From Neobacillus sp. PS2-9 (GTDB taxonomy: Bacteria; Bacillota; Bacilli; Bacillales; Cytobacillaceae): a DNA stretch of 64,000 bases. Below the pieces are notes generated by a model, which did not search any database, had not been told where the DNA came from, and saw nothing but the letters and a program-made list of their open reading frames with translations. The position numbers and the translations under genes were made by a program. Location: contig NZ_CP133269.1 in assembly GCF_030915525.1 (NCBI RefSeq), positions 3,383,001-3,447,000 of the forward strand. Direction: 5' to 3'. Each line of letters begins with the position of its first letter. Position 1 is the stretch's first letter. Positions 27,601 through 35,091 of the stretch are shown piece by piece.

Positions 27601-27711
27601 CGACTCCATCTTCATCGTTTTGACGGAATAAATACCTCCCGCGATCACCATTAACATAGCAATAAAAATAACCCCTGCGTTCTTTAAAGAAAATTTAATC
27701 CACGACTGCAT
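24655..27711 (-). CDS. RND-family efflux transporter (SwrC/AcrB-like, HAE1)
   Basis: 1018 residues in the duplicated RND plan: one membrane segment, a large external loop, six segments, then the same again. Markers are MESMPNVDIPYIIVQVPYVGATPEQ near the start (residues 35-60), the VGRVIDDSIVVIENV transmembrane-4 motif with proton-relay aspartates, and LIGIVVTNAIVLMERVKQ in the second half. It exports lipophilic compounds using the proton gradient; B. subtilis SwrC (YerP) for surfactin is the nearest relative I know. No membrane-fusion or TetR gene adjoins it, as for swrC. Confidence 0.92.
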   Translation of the reverse strand: MQSWIKFSLKNAGVIFIAMLMVIAGGIYSVKTMKMESMPNVDIPYIIVQVPYVGATPEQGLEDIGKPLETTLSGIKKLDNLYIEAHSNVVVGILEFEMSKDMDEAEKDVTTAVASIKLPEGAEKPQILKDGPSAAPVFEFALSSDTANQSDLTQYINEHIKPALSGIDGAGAIEVSGETEKQVAIKLDPEKMKSYGITYETIKQTILAHHFSFPAGQMNVEDKTLNVQADFKLGSVKDVKDIQILVQGPTGFQKVSLSEIADVSYSNKKETVYTRLNEKPAVLVEMKAQAGSNTVEVVGQAKEKLDALDLPSGYKLTKLYDTSKEVKTSVNGMLREVLLGTLFAVIVTFLFLRNVRATIVAVLSIPLSILASMITMKYLDYSLNMMTLAGIAVAVGRVIDDSIVVIENVYRRTLTSTRRDERMVLTAAKEVGGAITSSTLTTIAVFGPLSFVPGIIGRFFAPFGITVIVALAFSLIVSLTVVPLLAKLFLLKIKHKEVKESWFEKAYKHTLTWVLNKRAVTIVIAVVMFAGSLALVPMIPKNFLPQEKAVSYRLTGDLPAGTSLEKANELAIKVEEVLVKEKQIKNVQTIANGEHIRFSIDLNDNITKEQTSDFEKRVKTEVEKLDDQMKVALAPVGIVGTSGLALMVEGSNAKDLETAGKMIVDKIKDIDGLENVESNLSGVKEQLQLKIDDQKSAEKGLSPIMVAGFVRQLISGDHVGDMQVDGKTTSVNLLLAGDPAHSIQDIMSQTIMKPLGVPVTLSDVATLTKQPSPSALYRLNQQQYVQVSGRITTDNSSGVQAEVDKRLKSLDLPDGITYHSEGQAQAMNEGFTNMTIAMAVAVVLVFIVMLVAFGNMLMPLSILSSLPFLFSGGLLGLYLTNQALGMPALVGFLMLIGIVVTNAIVLMERVKQNEKKGMEIKAALLEAGKTRLRPILMTALATIGALLPLALSSEGGLISRSLAIVVISGLLTSTLLTLVIVPTTYHILSSIKLRFNRKNEVTVPSSARSVSKMTGLLK

Positions 27712-28029
27712 AACTTCTTTCCCCTCCGGTATTCGTTTTTTCCATTTGCTTATCTCTTGATTTCCTTTTTCATTATAGGCTTTCCACCCAACTTCCAGCC
27801 TCGGGCGGTTGTTGTAAAATGGTCTACGACCTGAGACCTAGAAATGTTTTCCAATCTCGAAAAACCATCAGATGAGTAGACGGGAAAGTGTGAAGAAGGG
27901 TTTCATAAACAATATGTATTTTTCCGAACATACAAAAAAAGCTGCTCAGCAGTGTGAGTAGCTCTTAATTAATGGCTCATTTCTTAGACATTGATGCTTT
28001 TGTCTACCTTTTTTAAGGTTCGGTCTAAT
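27712..28029. other. Intergenic region with one terminator-like hairpin
   Basis: No gene seen. A hairpin at 27940-27963 (AGCTGCTCA with TGAGTAGCT, one mismatch, A run on the left side) looks like a minus-strand terminator. The rest should contain the RND gene promoter. Confidence 0.45.
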
Positions 28030-28159
28030 AAATAGGCGGAGAAATTCCGCCTATTTGGAAAACTGGACGTAAATTAGCTCAAATAGACGGAGATATTCCG
28101 CTTATTTGATTGTAAAATGCAAATATAGGGCACTTTTCTTTGAATAAGCGGAAATACTC
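28030..28159. repeat. Array of hairpin repeats (left part, interrupted by IS256-type element)
   Basis: Three units of the form AAATARGCGGA-n5-TCCGCYTATTT start at 28030, 28081 and 28143, about 50-60 bases apart. The third is cut in its loop by the IS element at 28160 and resumes at 29560; a fourth, weaker unit follows near 29599-29624. Function unknown; intergenic repeat of the REP/BOX kind. Confidence 0.75.
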
Positions 28160-28222
28160 AGTCAAGCCCATTATTATGTGTAAATTCATTCCTCATGAAA
28201 AGCAATGTTAAGCAGATGATTT

Positions 28223-28270
28223 ATTTTTGGTGTACTGGAAGGGGGTACCCCCTTCCAGTACACCAAAAAT
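28223..28270. repeat. 48-bp perfect palindrome inside the IS element
   Basis: Each 24-base arm begins ATTTTTGGTGTACTGGAAGG and the centre is GGTACC. It lies between the left inverted end and the transposase stop codon (16 bases away), so it may terminate the transposase mRNA or block read-in from outside. A perfect palindrome of this length is unusually strong for a simple terminator. Confidence 0.85.
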
Positions 28271-28285
28271 TCGCGCTTCGGGTCG

Positions 28286-29461
28286 CTATTTTTTCTCTTC
28301 TTTGTCCTGAATTATTCTTCTTCCTACTTCCTCGGCATAGTCCATTAAGACCGCTCCAATTAATCTGAAAGCTGACTGTGTATTAGGAAATATTCTAATT
28401 ACCCTCTCTCTTCTCCGGACTTCCTCATTGATTCTTTCTAACGAGTTTGTACTTCGAATATGCTTATGATATTTTGGTTTCTCATTCAAGTATTGAATGG
28501 CATCTTCGAAGCCTTCCTCTAATATTTCTATGGCCTTGTCTAATTTTGAATTGCCACTAAATTGCTCAATGAACTCTTTCTTATATTTTCTGGCTTCCTC
28601 TACGGTCGCTACTTCAAATATTCTCTTTAACCCGATTTTGACTTCATCCATACCCTTTTTAGGCATATGGGTTATGATATTCTTTTTGAAGTGTACCGTA
28701 CATCTTTGCCAGGCAGATCCTACAAACTCCGTTCCGATGGCAGCTTTTAACCCTTTGTGTGCATCAGAAATGATTAGCTTAGGTGATTGTAGACCTCTAG
28801 ACTGTAAGTATTGGAAGAAACGCTGCCAAGCTTCAGTACTCTCTTTATGATCTACTCTCAAACCAAGAATTTCACGCCTATTGTTCTCGTCAACAGCCGT
28901 TGCGATATAAACAGCTTTAGATACGACACGGTTATGTTCTCTTACTTTGATATACATGGCATCTGCAAAGATATATGGGTAGTACATTGTGTTCAGGGGC
29001 CGACTTGCCCATTGATTCACTACAGGATCTAGCTTTTCTGTAAGAGTGGATACAAATGATTTAGAGACCTTATTCCCACAGAGTTGTTCCACAATATTGG
29101 AAACCTTTCTTGTGGAAACCCCATTCACCACCATTTCAAGCATAGCTAATACAAATGATTGGTCACAACGGGCATATTGTTCAAACACTGTAGTTGAAAA
29201 CTCTCCACTACGAGTACGAGGTACTCTAAGCGTAATTTTTCCAATGCTAAATAATAAATCACGATCATAATATCCATTGCGGTAGTCACGACGTAAGCTT
29301 GAACGTTCGTAAGAACCGGCTTGTAAGAACTCATCGCGTTCTTTTTCCATAACAGAGTTTAATACAAGGACAATAGAAGCTTTGATGACAGCGTCTATAT
29401 CAGAGTTCATAACAGAATCTTTTAAATCATCAATATTTAGGTTAAACTGTATTTGAGTCAT
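28286..29461 (-). CDS. IS256-family transposase
   Basis: About 391 residues. The mutator-type DDE residues lie in ADAMYIKVRE (first Asp), IISDAHKGLKAA (second Asp) and the C-terminal SLERINEEVRRRERVIRIFPN (Glu). The ATG at 29461 follows GGAGG by eight bases; the frame is open to 29476. It looks full length and intact, so the element may be active. It catalyses cut or copy-out transposition of the surrounding IS. Confidence 0.93.
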   Translation of the reverse strand: MTQIQFNLNIDDLKDSVMNSDIDAVIKASIVLVLNSVMEKERDEFLQAGSYERSSLRRDYRNGYYDRDLLFSIGKITLRVPRTRSGEFSTTVFEQYARCDQSFVLAMLEMVVNGVSTRKVSNIVEQLCGNKVSKSFVSTLTEKLDPVVNQWASRPLNTMYYPYIFADAMYIKVREHNRVVSKAVYIATAVDENNRREILGLRVDHKESTEAWQRFFQYLQSRGLQSPKLIISDAHKGLKAAIGTEFVGSAWQRCTVHFKKNIITHMPKKGMDEVKIGLKRIFEVATVEEARKYKKEFIEQFSGNSKLDKAIEILEEGFEDAIQYLNEKPKYHKHIRSTNSLERINEEVRRRERVIRIFPNTQSAFRLIGAVLMDYAEEVGRRIIQDKEEKK

Positions 29462-29768
29462 AATTAATTCCTCCACATTGTTTTCGTCGCTGATAACATT
29501 GTAGCCATGAGGAATTAATTTGACTCATTTTCTTTTTACACAATTATATGGACTTAATCAAATACTCCGCTTATCTACTCCAAAATGAGCTCGATTTTGC
29601 AAATAACCGGAAAAACTCCGCTTACTGATTACTCTTCTAAGGGGCAATCCAATTAGCCAGCTTTTTCGCAGTGTAGCTCAGATTCTAAATGATTAAACCT
29701 CCGCTTTTATACCATAACAACAATGTTTTAGTAAACAGCCTAGAATATTCCAGCATCGAACTCTTAAT

Positions 29769-30791
29769 TTATTTCATTACCTTATCTTTAGAAAGAGCAT
29801 GTTTAAATTGTTCGATCAATATAGGAACGATCTCAAAAGCATCGCCCACAATTCCATAATGACAGTTTTGAAAAATAGGGGCTTCTTTGTCCTTATTAAT
29901 GGCAATAATCAAACCGGAATTTTTCATTCCCACAATATGTTGAATGGCACCAGAAATTCCTATTGCAAAATATATTTTTGGCGTTACCGTCACACCGGTT
30001 TGCCCTACCTGATGAGCGTGGTCAATCCAGCCCGCTTCTACTACATCCCTACTGGCACCAACCGCTCCACCAAGCGTTTCCGCCAATTGGTGTATTAGCT
30101 GAAATCCCTCGTAGCTCCCTAAGCCTTTTCCACCTGCCACAATGATGTCCGCTTCGTCGATTCTTACTTTCTTAACCGTCTCCTTTACAATTTCCAAGAC
30201 TTTTGTCCGGATGTCTTCCTCTTGTAGCGAAATTGTTTCTTCGACGATCTTGCCTGTTCTCCCCGACTCCGGCGTCAGCGCCTTCATGACTTTGGCGCGT
30301 ACTGTCGCCATTTGTGGCCGATATTTTTTACAAAGGATGGTCGCCATAATATTTCCGCCAAACGCTGGCCGGCTCGCCAAAAGTAACCCCGTTTCCTCTT
30401 CGACATCCAACTCCGTCGTATCCGCCGTCAAACCTGTTGGCAGATCTGTTGCTACCGCGCTTGCCAAGTCTTTTCCAGTTGAAGTAGCACCGTAGAGGAT
30501 AATTTCTGGTTTATGTTTATCACTGCATTCCAATAGCGCCTTCATGTAGGTCTCAGTCCGATAATGTTTAAAGATGGGTTGATCATACACATAAACTGTA
30601 TCAGCACCATATTCAAATACGGTTTTTGTTAAATGCTTAACATTCTCCCCGATTAAAATACCCGCTAATTCCACTCCCCGTTTGTCTGCCAACTTTCTTC
30701 CTGCACCCAAAAGTTCAAGCGAAACAGAAGCAACCATGTCATCCTTTTGTTCAATGAATACCCAAACACCTTTGTAATCCTTGAAGTCCAA
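29769..30791 (-). CDS. etfA: Electron transfer flavoprotein alpha subunit
   Basis: 340 residues. C-terminal FAD domain with VAGGKGLGSYEGFQLIHQLAETLGGAVGASRD (split here: residues 215-246), GWIDHAHQVGQTGVTVTPKIYFAIGISGA and the closing INKDKEAPIFQNCHYGIVGDAFEIVPIL pattern. It joins EtfB to carry electrons from flavin dehydrogenases to the quinone pool. Its gene follows etfB directly. No acyl-CoA dehydrogenase or ETF:quinone oxidoreductase gene is in the neighbourhood. Confidence 0.93.
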   Translation of the reverse strand: MDFKDYKGVWVFIEQKDDMVASVSLELLGAGRKLADKRGVELAGILIGENVKHLTKTVFEYGADTVYVYDQPIFKHYRTETYMKALLECSDKHKPEIILYGATSTGKDLASAVATDLPTGLTADTTELDVEEETGLLLASRPAFGGNIMATILCKKYRPQMATVRAKVMKALTPESGRTGKIVEETISLQEEDIRTKVLEIVKETVKKVRIDEADIIVAGGKGLGSYEGFQLIHQLAETLGGAVGASRDVVEAGWIDHAHQVGQTGVTVTPKIYFAIGISGAIQHIVGMKNSGLIIAINKDKEAPIFQNCHYGIVGDAFEIVPILIEQFKHALSKDKVMK

Positions 30792-31619
30792 TTACATGCC
30801 CTCCTTTGTTTCGAACAGTTCTTTCTTTTCAAGCAGGACAGAAAGTAATTGCTCTACTTGGGCCGTTGGGTTGCCTTCAAGAAATGTTCCTCCTGCCGGT
30901 TTTTGCGGTGCCCAAACTTTGGAGACAATCGTTGGAGACCCCTTCAATCCAAGCTGCTTTATATCTACACCTTCCAGGTCATCAACAGACCAAATATGAG
31001 GTTTATATCTGGCAGCTTTTATCATGTTAGGAAACGGAGAGTACGGCACGTCATTGATAGTTTTTTCAACAGAAAACAAACACGGTAAGGCTGACCTGAC
31101 GACTTCATATCCATCCTCCAGCTTGCGATGAACAATGGCATATCCCTCTTCTTGATTGATTTCCACGACTTTATTCACAGAAGTCAGTGGTGGAATATCG
31201 AGCCTTCTTGCGATTCCGGGTCCGACTTGCCCGGTATCTCCATCGATGGACATTTTTCCACAAATGATTAAATCTACGGGTTTTTGTTTTGCTATTTTTT
31301 CAATAGCCTTTGTAACGGCATAGCTCGTTGCCAATGTATCGGCACCCGCAAACCGGCGGTCGGTAATTAAATAGCCTTCATCGGCGCCGATTTCAATACA
31401 CTTCTTTATCGCGGTAACCGCTGGAGGCGGACCCATGGTAACAACAGATACGGTCCCCCCATATCTTTGCTTTAAACGAACCGCCTCTTCAACAGCATGG
31501 GCATCATACGGATTCAATATCGCAGGTGCTGTTCTACGGTCCATCGTATTTGTTTTTGGATTCATCTTAATGATTTTGGTGTCAGGCACTTGCTTGATAC
31601 AGGCTACAATATGCAGCAT
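30792..31619 (-). CDS. etfB: Electron transfer flavoprotein beta subunit
   Basis: 275 residues with the start HIVACIKQVPDT, NPYDAHAVEEAVRLK, and VVTMGPPPAVTAIKKCIEIGADEGYLI. The nucleotide loop reads SIDGDTGQVGPGIARRL. Canonical beta-oxidation EtfB proteins usually have an acidic AIDDD...G loop there, whereas DGDT(A/G)QVGP is the form I associate with FixA-like and electron-bifurcating ETFs. It is co-transcribed with etfA. Family certain; subgroup is an inference from this one loop. Confidence 0.92.
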   Translation of the reverse strand: MLHIVACIKQVPDTKIIKMNPKTNTMDRRTAPAILNPYDAHAVEEAVRLKQRYGGTVSVVTMGPPPAVTAIKKCIEIGADEGYLITDRRFAGADTLATSYAVTKAIEKIAKQKPVDLIICGKMSIDGDTGQVGPGIARRLDIPPLTSVNKVVEINQEEGYAIVHRKLEDGYEVVRSALPCLFSVEKTINDVPYSPFPNMIKAARYKPHIWSVDDLEGVDIKQLGLKGSPTIVSKVWAPQKPAGGTFLEGNPTAQVEQLLSVLLEKKELFETKEGM

Positions 31620-31809
31620 TTAACCCCTCCCTTTTAATAAAGCAAATAATCCTTTACTTACCACGATATGAATCTTGCCGGATGTTTTTCGCTAAAAAGC
31701 CTTTTTACGCCCGTTTACTTTAACTTTATTAAAAGAGATGTCCTTACATTCTAATTTTCTGACAAATATCTATGTAAATGTTGCAGATGAAATGCCAGAC
31801 ACATGAAAA

Positions 31810-31841
31810 AAGAAGCTGCCGTATTGTTTTGGCAACTTCTT
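31810..31841 (-). terminator. Terminator of the metallopeptidase gene
   Basis: AAGAAGCTGCC faces GGCAACTTCTT with one mismatch and a 10-base loop; on the minus strand it is followed by T residues. It lies 20 bases past the stop codon. Confidence 0.75.
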
Positions 31842-31860
31842 TAGTACTGTTTATTAACCA

Positions 31861-32697
31861 TTATAGTTTTGCCTGTTTAAAGGTATCTCCACCCTCAATG
31901 GTGCCATTTTCAAATCCTTTATTAAACCATCGCTTTCTTTGTTCAGACGTTCCATGTGTAAAGCTTTCAGGAACTACATAGCCCTGTGCTTTTTTCTGAA
32001 TATTATCATCACCAACTGCGTTTGCTGCATTCAGTGCCTCTTCAAGGTCCCCTTTTTCAAGGTAACCCTTCCCTTTGGCATCGTGTGCCCAAACACCCGC
32101 CAAGTAGTCAGCCTGCAATTCAAAACGGACAGAGTATTCATTGGAACGTTTTTGGCTTGCTGAAGCACTGTCTCCCATATTCAAAAGGGTCTGGACGTGG
32201 TGGCCTACTTCATGAGCAATGACGTACGCCATTGCAAAGTCACCAGGTGCTTGGAATCTTTGTTTCAGCTCCTCATAAAAACTTAGGTCAATGTAAAGCT
32301 TATGGTCACCAGGACAATAAAACGGTCCAACAGCCGAACTGGCAGTTCCACAGGCTGACTGAACACTGTTCCTATACAAAACTAGCGTAGGGTTTTCGTA
32401 TGTTAGCCCTTTTTCCTGAAATTTCTCTGACCAAACATCCTCCGTATCGGCAAGGACAACAGAAACAAAGTCCGCCAATTCTTTCTCCTGAGTTGATTCT
32501 TGATAAGGAGCGCTAGTATCTGAGCCTAGATTCGATGGACTATTATTTATTAAATCTCCGGGGTTACCACCGAGCAGTGTAAAGAGGAGAACGATAATGA
32601 TACTGCCAATACCTCCTCCTATCACGGTTTTCCCTCCCATACCCATACCTCTGCGATCTTCAACGTTTGCGCTTTGCCGTCTTCCTTTCCATTGCAT
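31861..32697 (-). CDS. YpfJ-type neutral zinc metallopeptidase
   Basis: 278 residues. Start MQWKGRRQSANVEDRRG is typical of the YpfJ family; one membrane segment at about 32-43; zinc-binding HExxH at H162-H166 (IAHEVGHHVQ); CGTASSAVGPFYCPGDHKLYIDL and LQADYLAGVWAHDA complete the signature, with E/D third ligand candidates in the latter. It is probably anchored in the membrane with the catalytic domain outside. Substrates unknown. Single gene with its own terminator. Confidence 0.88.
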   Translation of the reverse strand: MQWKGRRQSANVEDRRGMGMGGKTVIGGGIGSIIIVLLFTLLGGNPGDLINNSPSNLGSDTSAPYQESTQEKELADFVSVVLADTEDVWSEKFQEKGLTYENPTLVLYRNSVQSACGTASSAVGPFYCPGDHKLYIDLSFYEELKQRFQAPGDFAMAYVIAHEVGHHVQTLLNMGDSASASQKRSNEYSVRFELQADYLAGVWAHDAKGKGYLEKGDLEEALNAANAVGDDNIQKKAQGYVVPESFTHGTSEQRKRWFNKGFENGTIEGGDTFKQAKL

Positions 32698-32866
32698 CTT
32701 TTTACCTCCCTAAAAATTACTGATAGAGTATAATCAATCAGTTATCTATTTCCATAATGTTATACCCATCTAAAAGGGGAATAAAAATAGCTATTTATTG
32801 GAAGTGGTTTCTTGAACTTCTTGTTTCACACATTTTATTAGTTCTCAATTTAAAAGGCATAAAAAA

Positions 32867-32895
32867 ATCCACCTCTCCAAAAAGAAAAAGTGGAT
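32867..32895. terminator. Possible terminator hairpin
   Basis: ATCCAC and GTGGAT pair over a 17-base A-rich loop, next to an A run on the left side. It has no clear gene to serve; low certainty. Confidence 0.3.
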
Positions 32896-33240
32896 GTATT
32901 CTTATAGAAATAATGACTTTGATAATAAATTGTATACCTAAAACAATGAAAGCCCTACCTCTCTTTCATCCTTACGGCTCCTTGTCCGTGCCAGTGTGAA
33001 TCAGGATTGCAAAAATCAAGTGACTATTTTATCGAGTTATTTGTTGAAACTTCAAACGTTCGTAAAAGAAATTTAAATAATAAATTGGATTAGGTTGTAG
33101 ATTTAACAAAAGAGGTTGATGCTCTAAAAGTGAGTTGAAGAAGCTGAATGTCTTTGAAGTGATTTACTTTTACTAATAATCATATTCCCAAAAAGTTAAG
33201 GATATTTTTAGAAAATACAATACATTAACTTTAATTAACC
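32896..33240. other. Intergenic region without a recognisable gene
   Basis: AT-rich DNA downstream of carD. Short open frames are interrupted and not family-like (for example one plus-strand stretch with two stops near 33085-33140). Possibly a decayed gene; nothing supported. Confidence 0.3.
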
Positions 33241-33702
33241 TTAACAGAAACTTTTTATTTGATTTTCAGTGATTCCTTTAATTAATCCCAGTTCACTCAT
33301 CAAAAATCCATGTGCGTTATCCAACATTGTTTTTTCGCTTGAATTAAGTGCTTTTTCTTTCTTCATACGCATTAAATCACGTACAACTTCAGCACCTTCT
33401 TGTATTTTACCCGTTTTTACTTTGTCGGTGTTCAATTTATACCTTTGTTTCCACGGCAGTAATCGATCTGATTCTCCATGCTGAAAAATGTGTATGATGT
33501 GTTTTAATGCAATTATGTCAGTAACTGGACGTATACTTGAACTCAAAATTTTCCCCGCAGGAATCATGACTTGCATATTACTTATTAACATTTTTATAAC
33601 ATAATACTGTTGTTTTACCCCTGAGATTTCCTTTTCTTCTATGGCTTTAATTACACCTGCTCCGTGCATTGGATAAACAATGTTATCGCCAATTTGAAAC
33701 AA
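33241..33702 (-). CDS. CarD-family RNA-polymerase-binding transcription regulator
   Basis: 153 residues. The N-terminal RNAP-interaction domain reads FQIGDNIVYPMHGAGVIKAIEEKEI, and the C-terminal half is helical with LLPWKQRYKLNTDKVKTG and EKTMLDNAHGFL. CarD stabilises the RNA polymerase open complex, notably at rRNA promoters. I choose TTG at 33702: GGAGGTGG sits five bases before it and the resulting start matches the usual first residues. The open frame up to 33744 would run through that ribosome site. Confidence 0.9.
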   Translation of the reverse strand: MFQIGDNIVYPMHGAGVIKAIEEKEISGVKQQYYVIKMLISNMQVMIPAGKILSSSIRPVTDIIALKHIIHIFQHGESDRLLPWKQRYKLNTDKVKTGKIQEGAEVVRDLMRMKKEKALNSSEKTMLDNAHGFLMSELGLIKGITENQIKSFC

Positions 33703-33987
33703 ATAATCCACCTCCATATTTGGTAACCTTCTTAAGCCTAACACATATAATAATTTTTATCAAATTTTCTATAATATCATAAATTTATTTTAAGCGTCAA
33801 CTACTTTTTCTTCAAAAATCAAAAAAAAGTAAAAACAATAGGAATCCCTGTCGTATTACCAATAAAGGGAAGGTTTATTTTCCCGCATAGATTCTGAAAC
33901 CTTAGCAGCTATTAGAATATAAACTTTCACTTTTGGAAATATAATGATGACTATTTACATCCTTCAATCGAGAATGGAGTGAGAAAA

Positions 33988-34314
33988 ATGAAAGATTTAC
34001 ATTCAATCGAAGAGGTAGACCATTTTGTAAATGATCATCAACTTAGTTTTATATATGTATTAAACCAGAGTTGAAGCGTTTGTCACGCTATACTTCCTCA
34101 GGTTGAGGAAGTTATAAAGGAGTTTAGGCAGATTCATTTTGGGATTATTGATGCAGATGAGGCAACAGAAATAGCCGGACACTTTGGGATTTTCACTGTC
34201 CCGGTTCTCCTATTGTTTGTCCACGGAAAAGAATACTTGAGAGAAGCACGAATAGTCCATCTAAATCTCTTTCAGAAGAAAATAAAAAGAATTTATGAGT
34301 CAGTGCTAAATTAA
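33988..34314 (+). CDS. Thioredoxin-like protein with in-frame TGA: candidate selenoprotein (UxxC)
   Basis: From the ATG at 33988 the frame encodes 108 codons with one TGA at codon 29 (34072-34074). Around it the product reads SFIYVLNQS-TGA-SVCHAILPQVEE, then FGIIDADEATEIAGHFGIFTVPVLLLFVHGKE. This is a thioredoxin fold: the TGA stands at the first Cys of a CxxC redox motif (x29-S-V-C32) and FTVPV carries the cis-proline. Similarity to the fold continues on both sides, with no other stop, so translation through TGA as selenocysteine is plausible. Supporting signs are a SECIS-like hairpin right after the TGA and a tRNA-Sec gene in this window which, without the inserted island, would be the next gene. 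Rival reading: a nonsense mutation of TGT/TGC or a sequencing error. A TATAAT at 33940 may be its -10 box. Confidence 0.7.
34089..34116 (+). promoter_or_regulatory. SECIS-like hairpin downstream of the TGA codon
   Basis: ACTTCCTCA (34092-34100) pairs perfectly with TGAGGAAGT (34104-34112) around a GGT loop; three more pairs (TAT/ATA) form past a one-base T bulge. The loop begins 27 bases after the TGA and starts with GG. Bacterial SECIS elements are stem-loops just inside the reading frame after UGA, with a short apical loop having G in its first positions. The fit is good, though the stem also encodes the ordinary residues Pro-Gln-Val-Glu-Glu. Confidence 0.6.
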
Positions 34315-34672
34315 AATACTGAAACTTTCACTTAAGTTGATTAACCGTAAAAATACAATTCCCCCCCAAAAAACACTTGCATATTTACGGTTAATCTCAA
34401 TTTGTTAAATTGTTTACAAAAACGATAGTTTATTATCTGTTTAAACCACATAAACCGCACAAACATCTCACACATTGAGAAGCTTTGTTTTCGCGACCGT
34501 CTCGTTGTTACAATTCTTCCATGATCCTTTACGCATACAAAAAAACTCCAAATATACTTATTTGAAGGCTCTGAACAAACACAGTTTTGGGTTCTCGGTC
34601 AACCACAGTTCAGTTCAAAATGAGCAAAAGACTGTGGAGATAGGAAGTTATGTAATTGATTGAAAATCTATT
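34315..34672. other. Intergenic region with two inverted repeats, left of the island
   Basis: No gene supported. GATTAACCGTAAA (34339-34351) is repeated inverted at 34384-34396 with 32 bases between. CCACAGT/ACTGTGG pair at 34603-34637. Before the island arrived this DNA lay directly downstream of the tRNA-Sec gene, so one of these may have ended that transcript or the convergent thioredoxin-like one. Confidence 0.5.
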
Positions 34673-34737
34673 TTGGCGGGACTGCGTGGGAATCGAACCC
34701 ACCAGACCTGGCACGCAGGTCTCAAGCAGTTTTGAAG
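34673..34737. repeat. Island attachment site, displaced tRNA-Sec 3' fragment
   Basis: 65 bases identical to 52908-52972: reading the minus strand they are the tRNA-Sec sequence from the anticodon loop (CTTCAAA) to the CCA end. The 5' half of the tRNA is absent here, marking this as the end of the island distal to the integrase. Not a functional tRNA. Confidence 0.92.
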
Positions 34738-35091
34738 TTTGCTAGCATCTGTTTTTCTAGTATCTCGAGGTACCTTAAAGTATTGATAAATCAAGGTTTC
34801 TTGTTTGGTAGTGTTTTTTGGTGATTGATGATTTTAAAAATTTGGGCACCAAGCATGGCACCTAAACAGCCCAAATTGATAAAAGATAACTCAACCCTGT
34901 CAAGGTTGTTAACTATATCTGATTATAACAGATTGTATTTGAAATCATGGATTTAATAGGGTTTTATTTTCTCAAGATACAATTTAATAAGGTGTAATTG
35001 GTGGCAGAATGTATAATTTTTCCACCAACTTGCCACCAACCACCATAGAAAGCTAATTTAAAAACACCCCCATAAAAGAGAGTGTTTTGCC
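34738..35091. other. Left terminal region of the island with repeats
   Basis: No gene. Holds AATTTGGGC/GCCCAAATT (34839-34877), CAACC/GGTTG, GGTGGCA/TGCCACC (35000-35037) and a directly repeated CCACCAAC. GGGCAC (34844) and TGGCAC (34856) recur near the other island end, so integrase arm sites or terminators are possible. Confidence 0.4.

Larger units (their letters stand above)
28160..29559 (-). mobile_element. IS256-family insertion sequence
   Basis: 1400 bases with imperfect inverted ends: right end GATTAAGTCCATATAATTGT and left end AGTCAAGCCCATTATTATGT match at 18 of 28 bases over the full arms. The 8-bp direct repeat AAATACTC flanks it at 28152-28159 and 29560-29567. One transposase gene fills it. 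The reconstructed empty site is one intact hairpin repeat, so insertion was in a hairpin loop. Confidence 0.88.

Noticed and set aside
32757..32999. 80-codon plus-strand open frame
   Set aside because: No ribosome binding site, overlaps a hairpin, composition unlike a protein gene.
34475..34663. 62-codon plus-strand open frame
   Set aside because: In the former downstream region of selC, no ribosome site, contains an inverted repeat.
34673..34737. Second tRNA gene
   Set aside because: Only the 3' half of tRNA-Sec is present; acceptor 5' strand and D arm are missing, so it is an attachment remnant.
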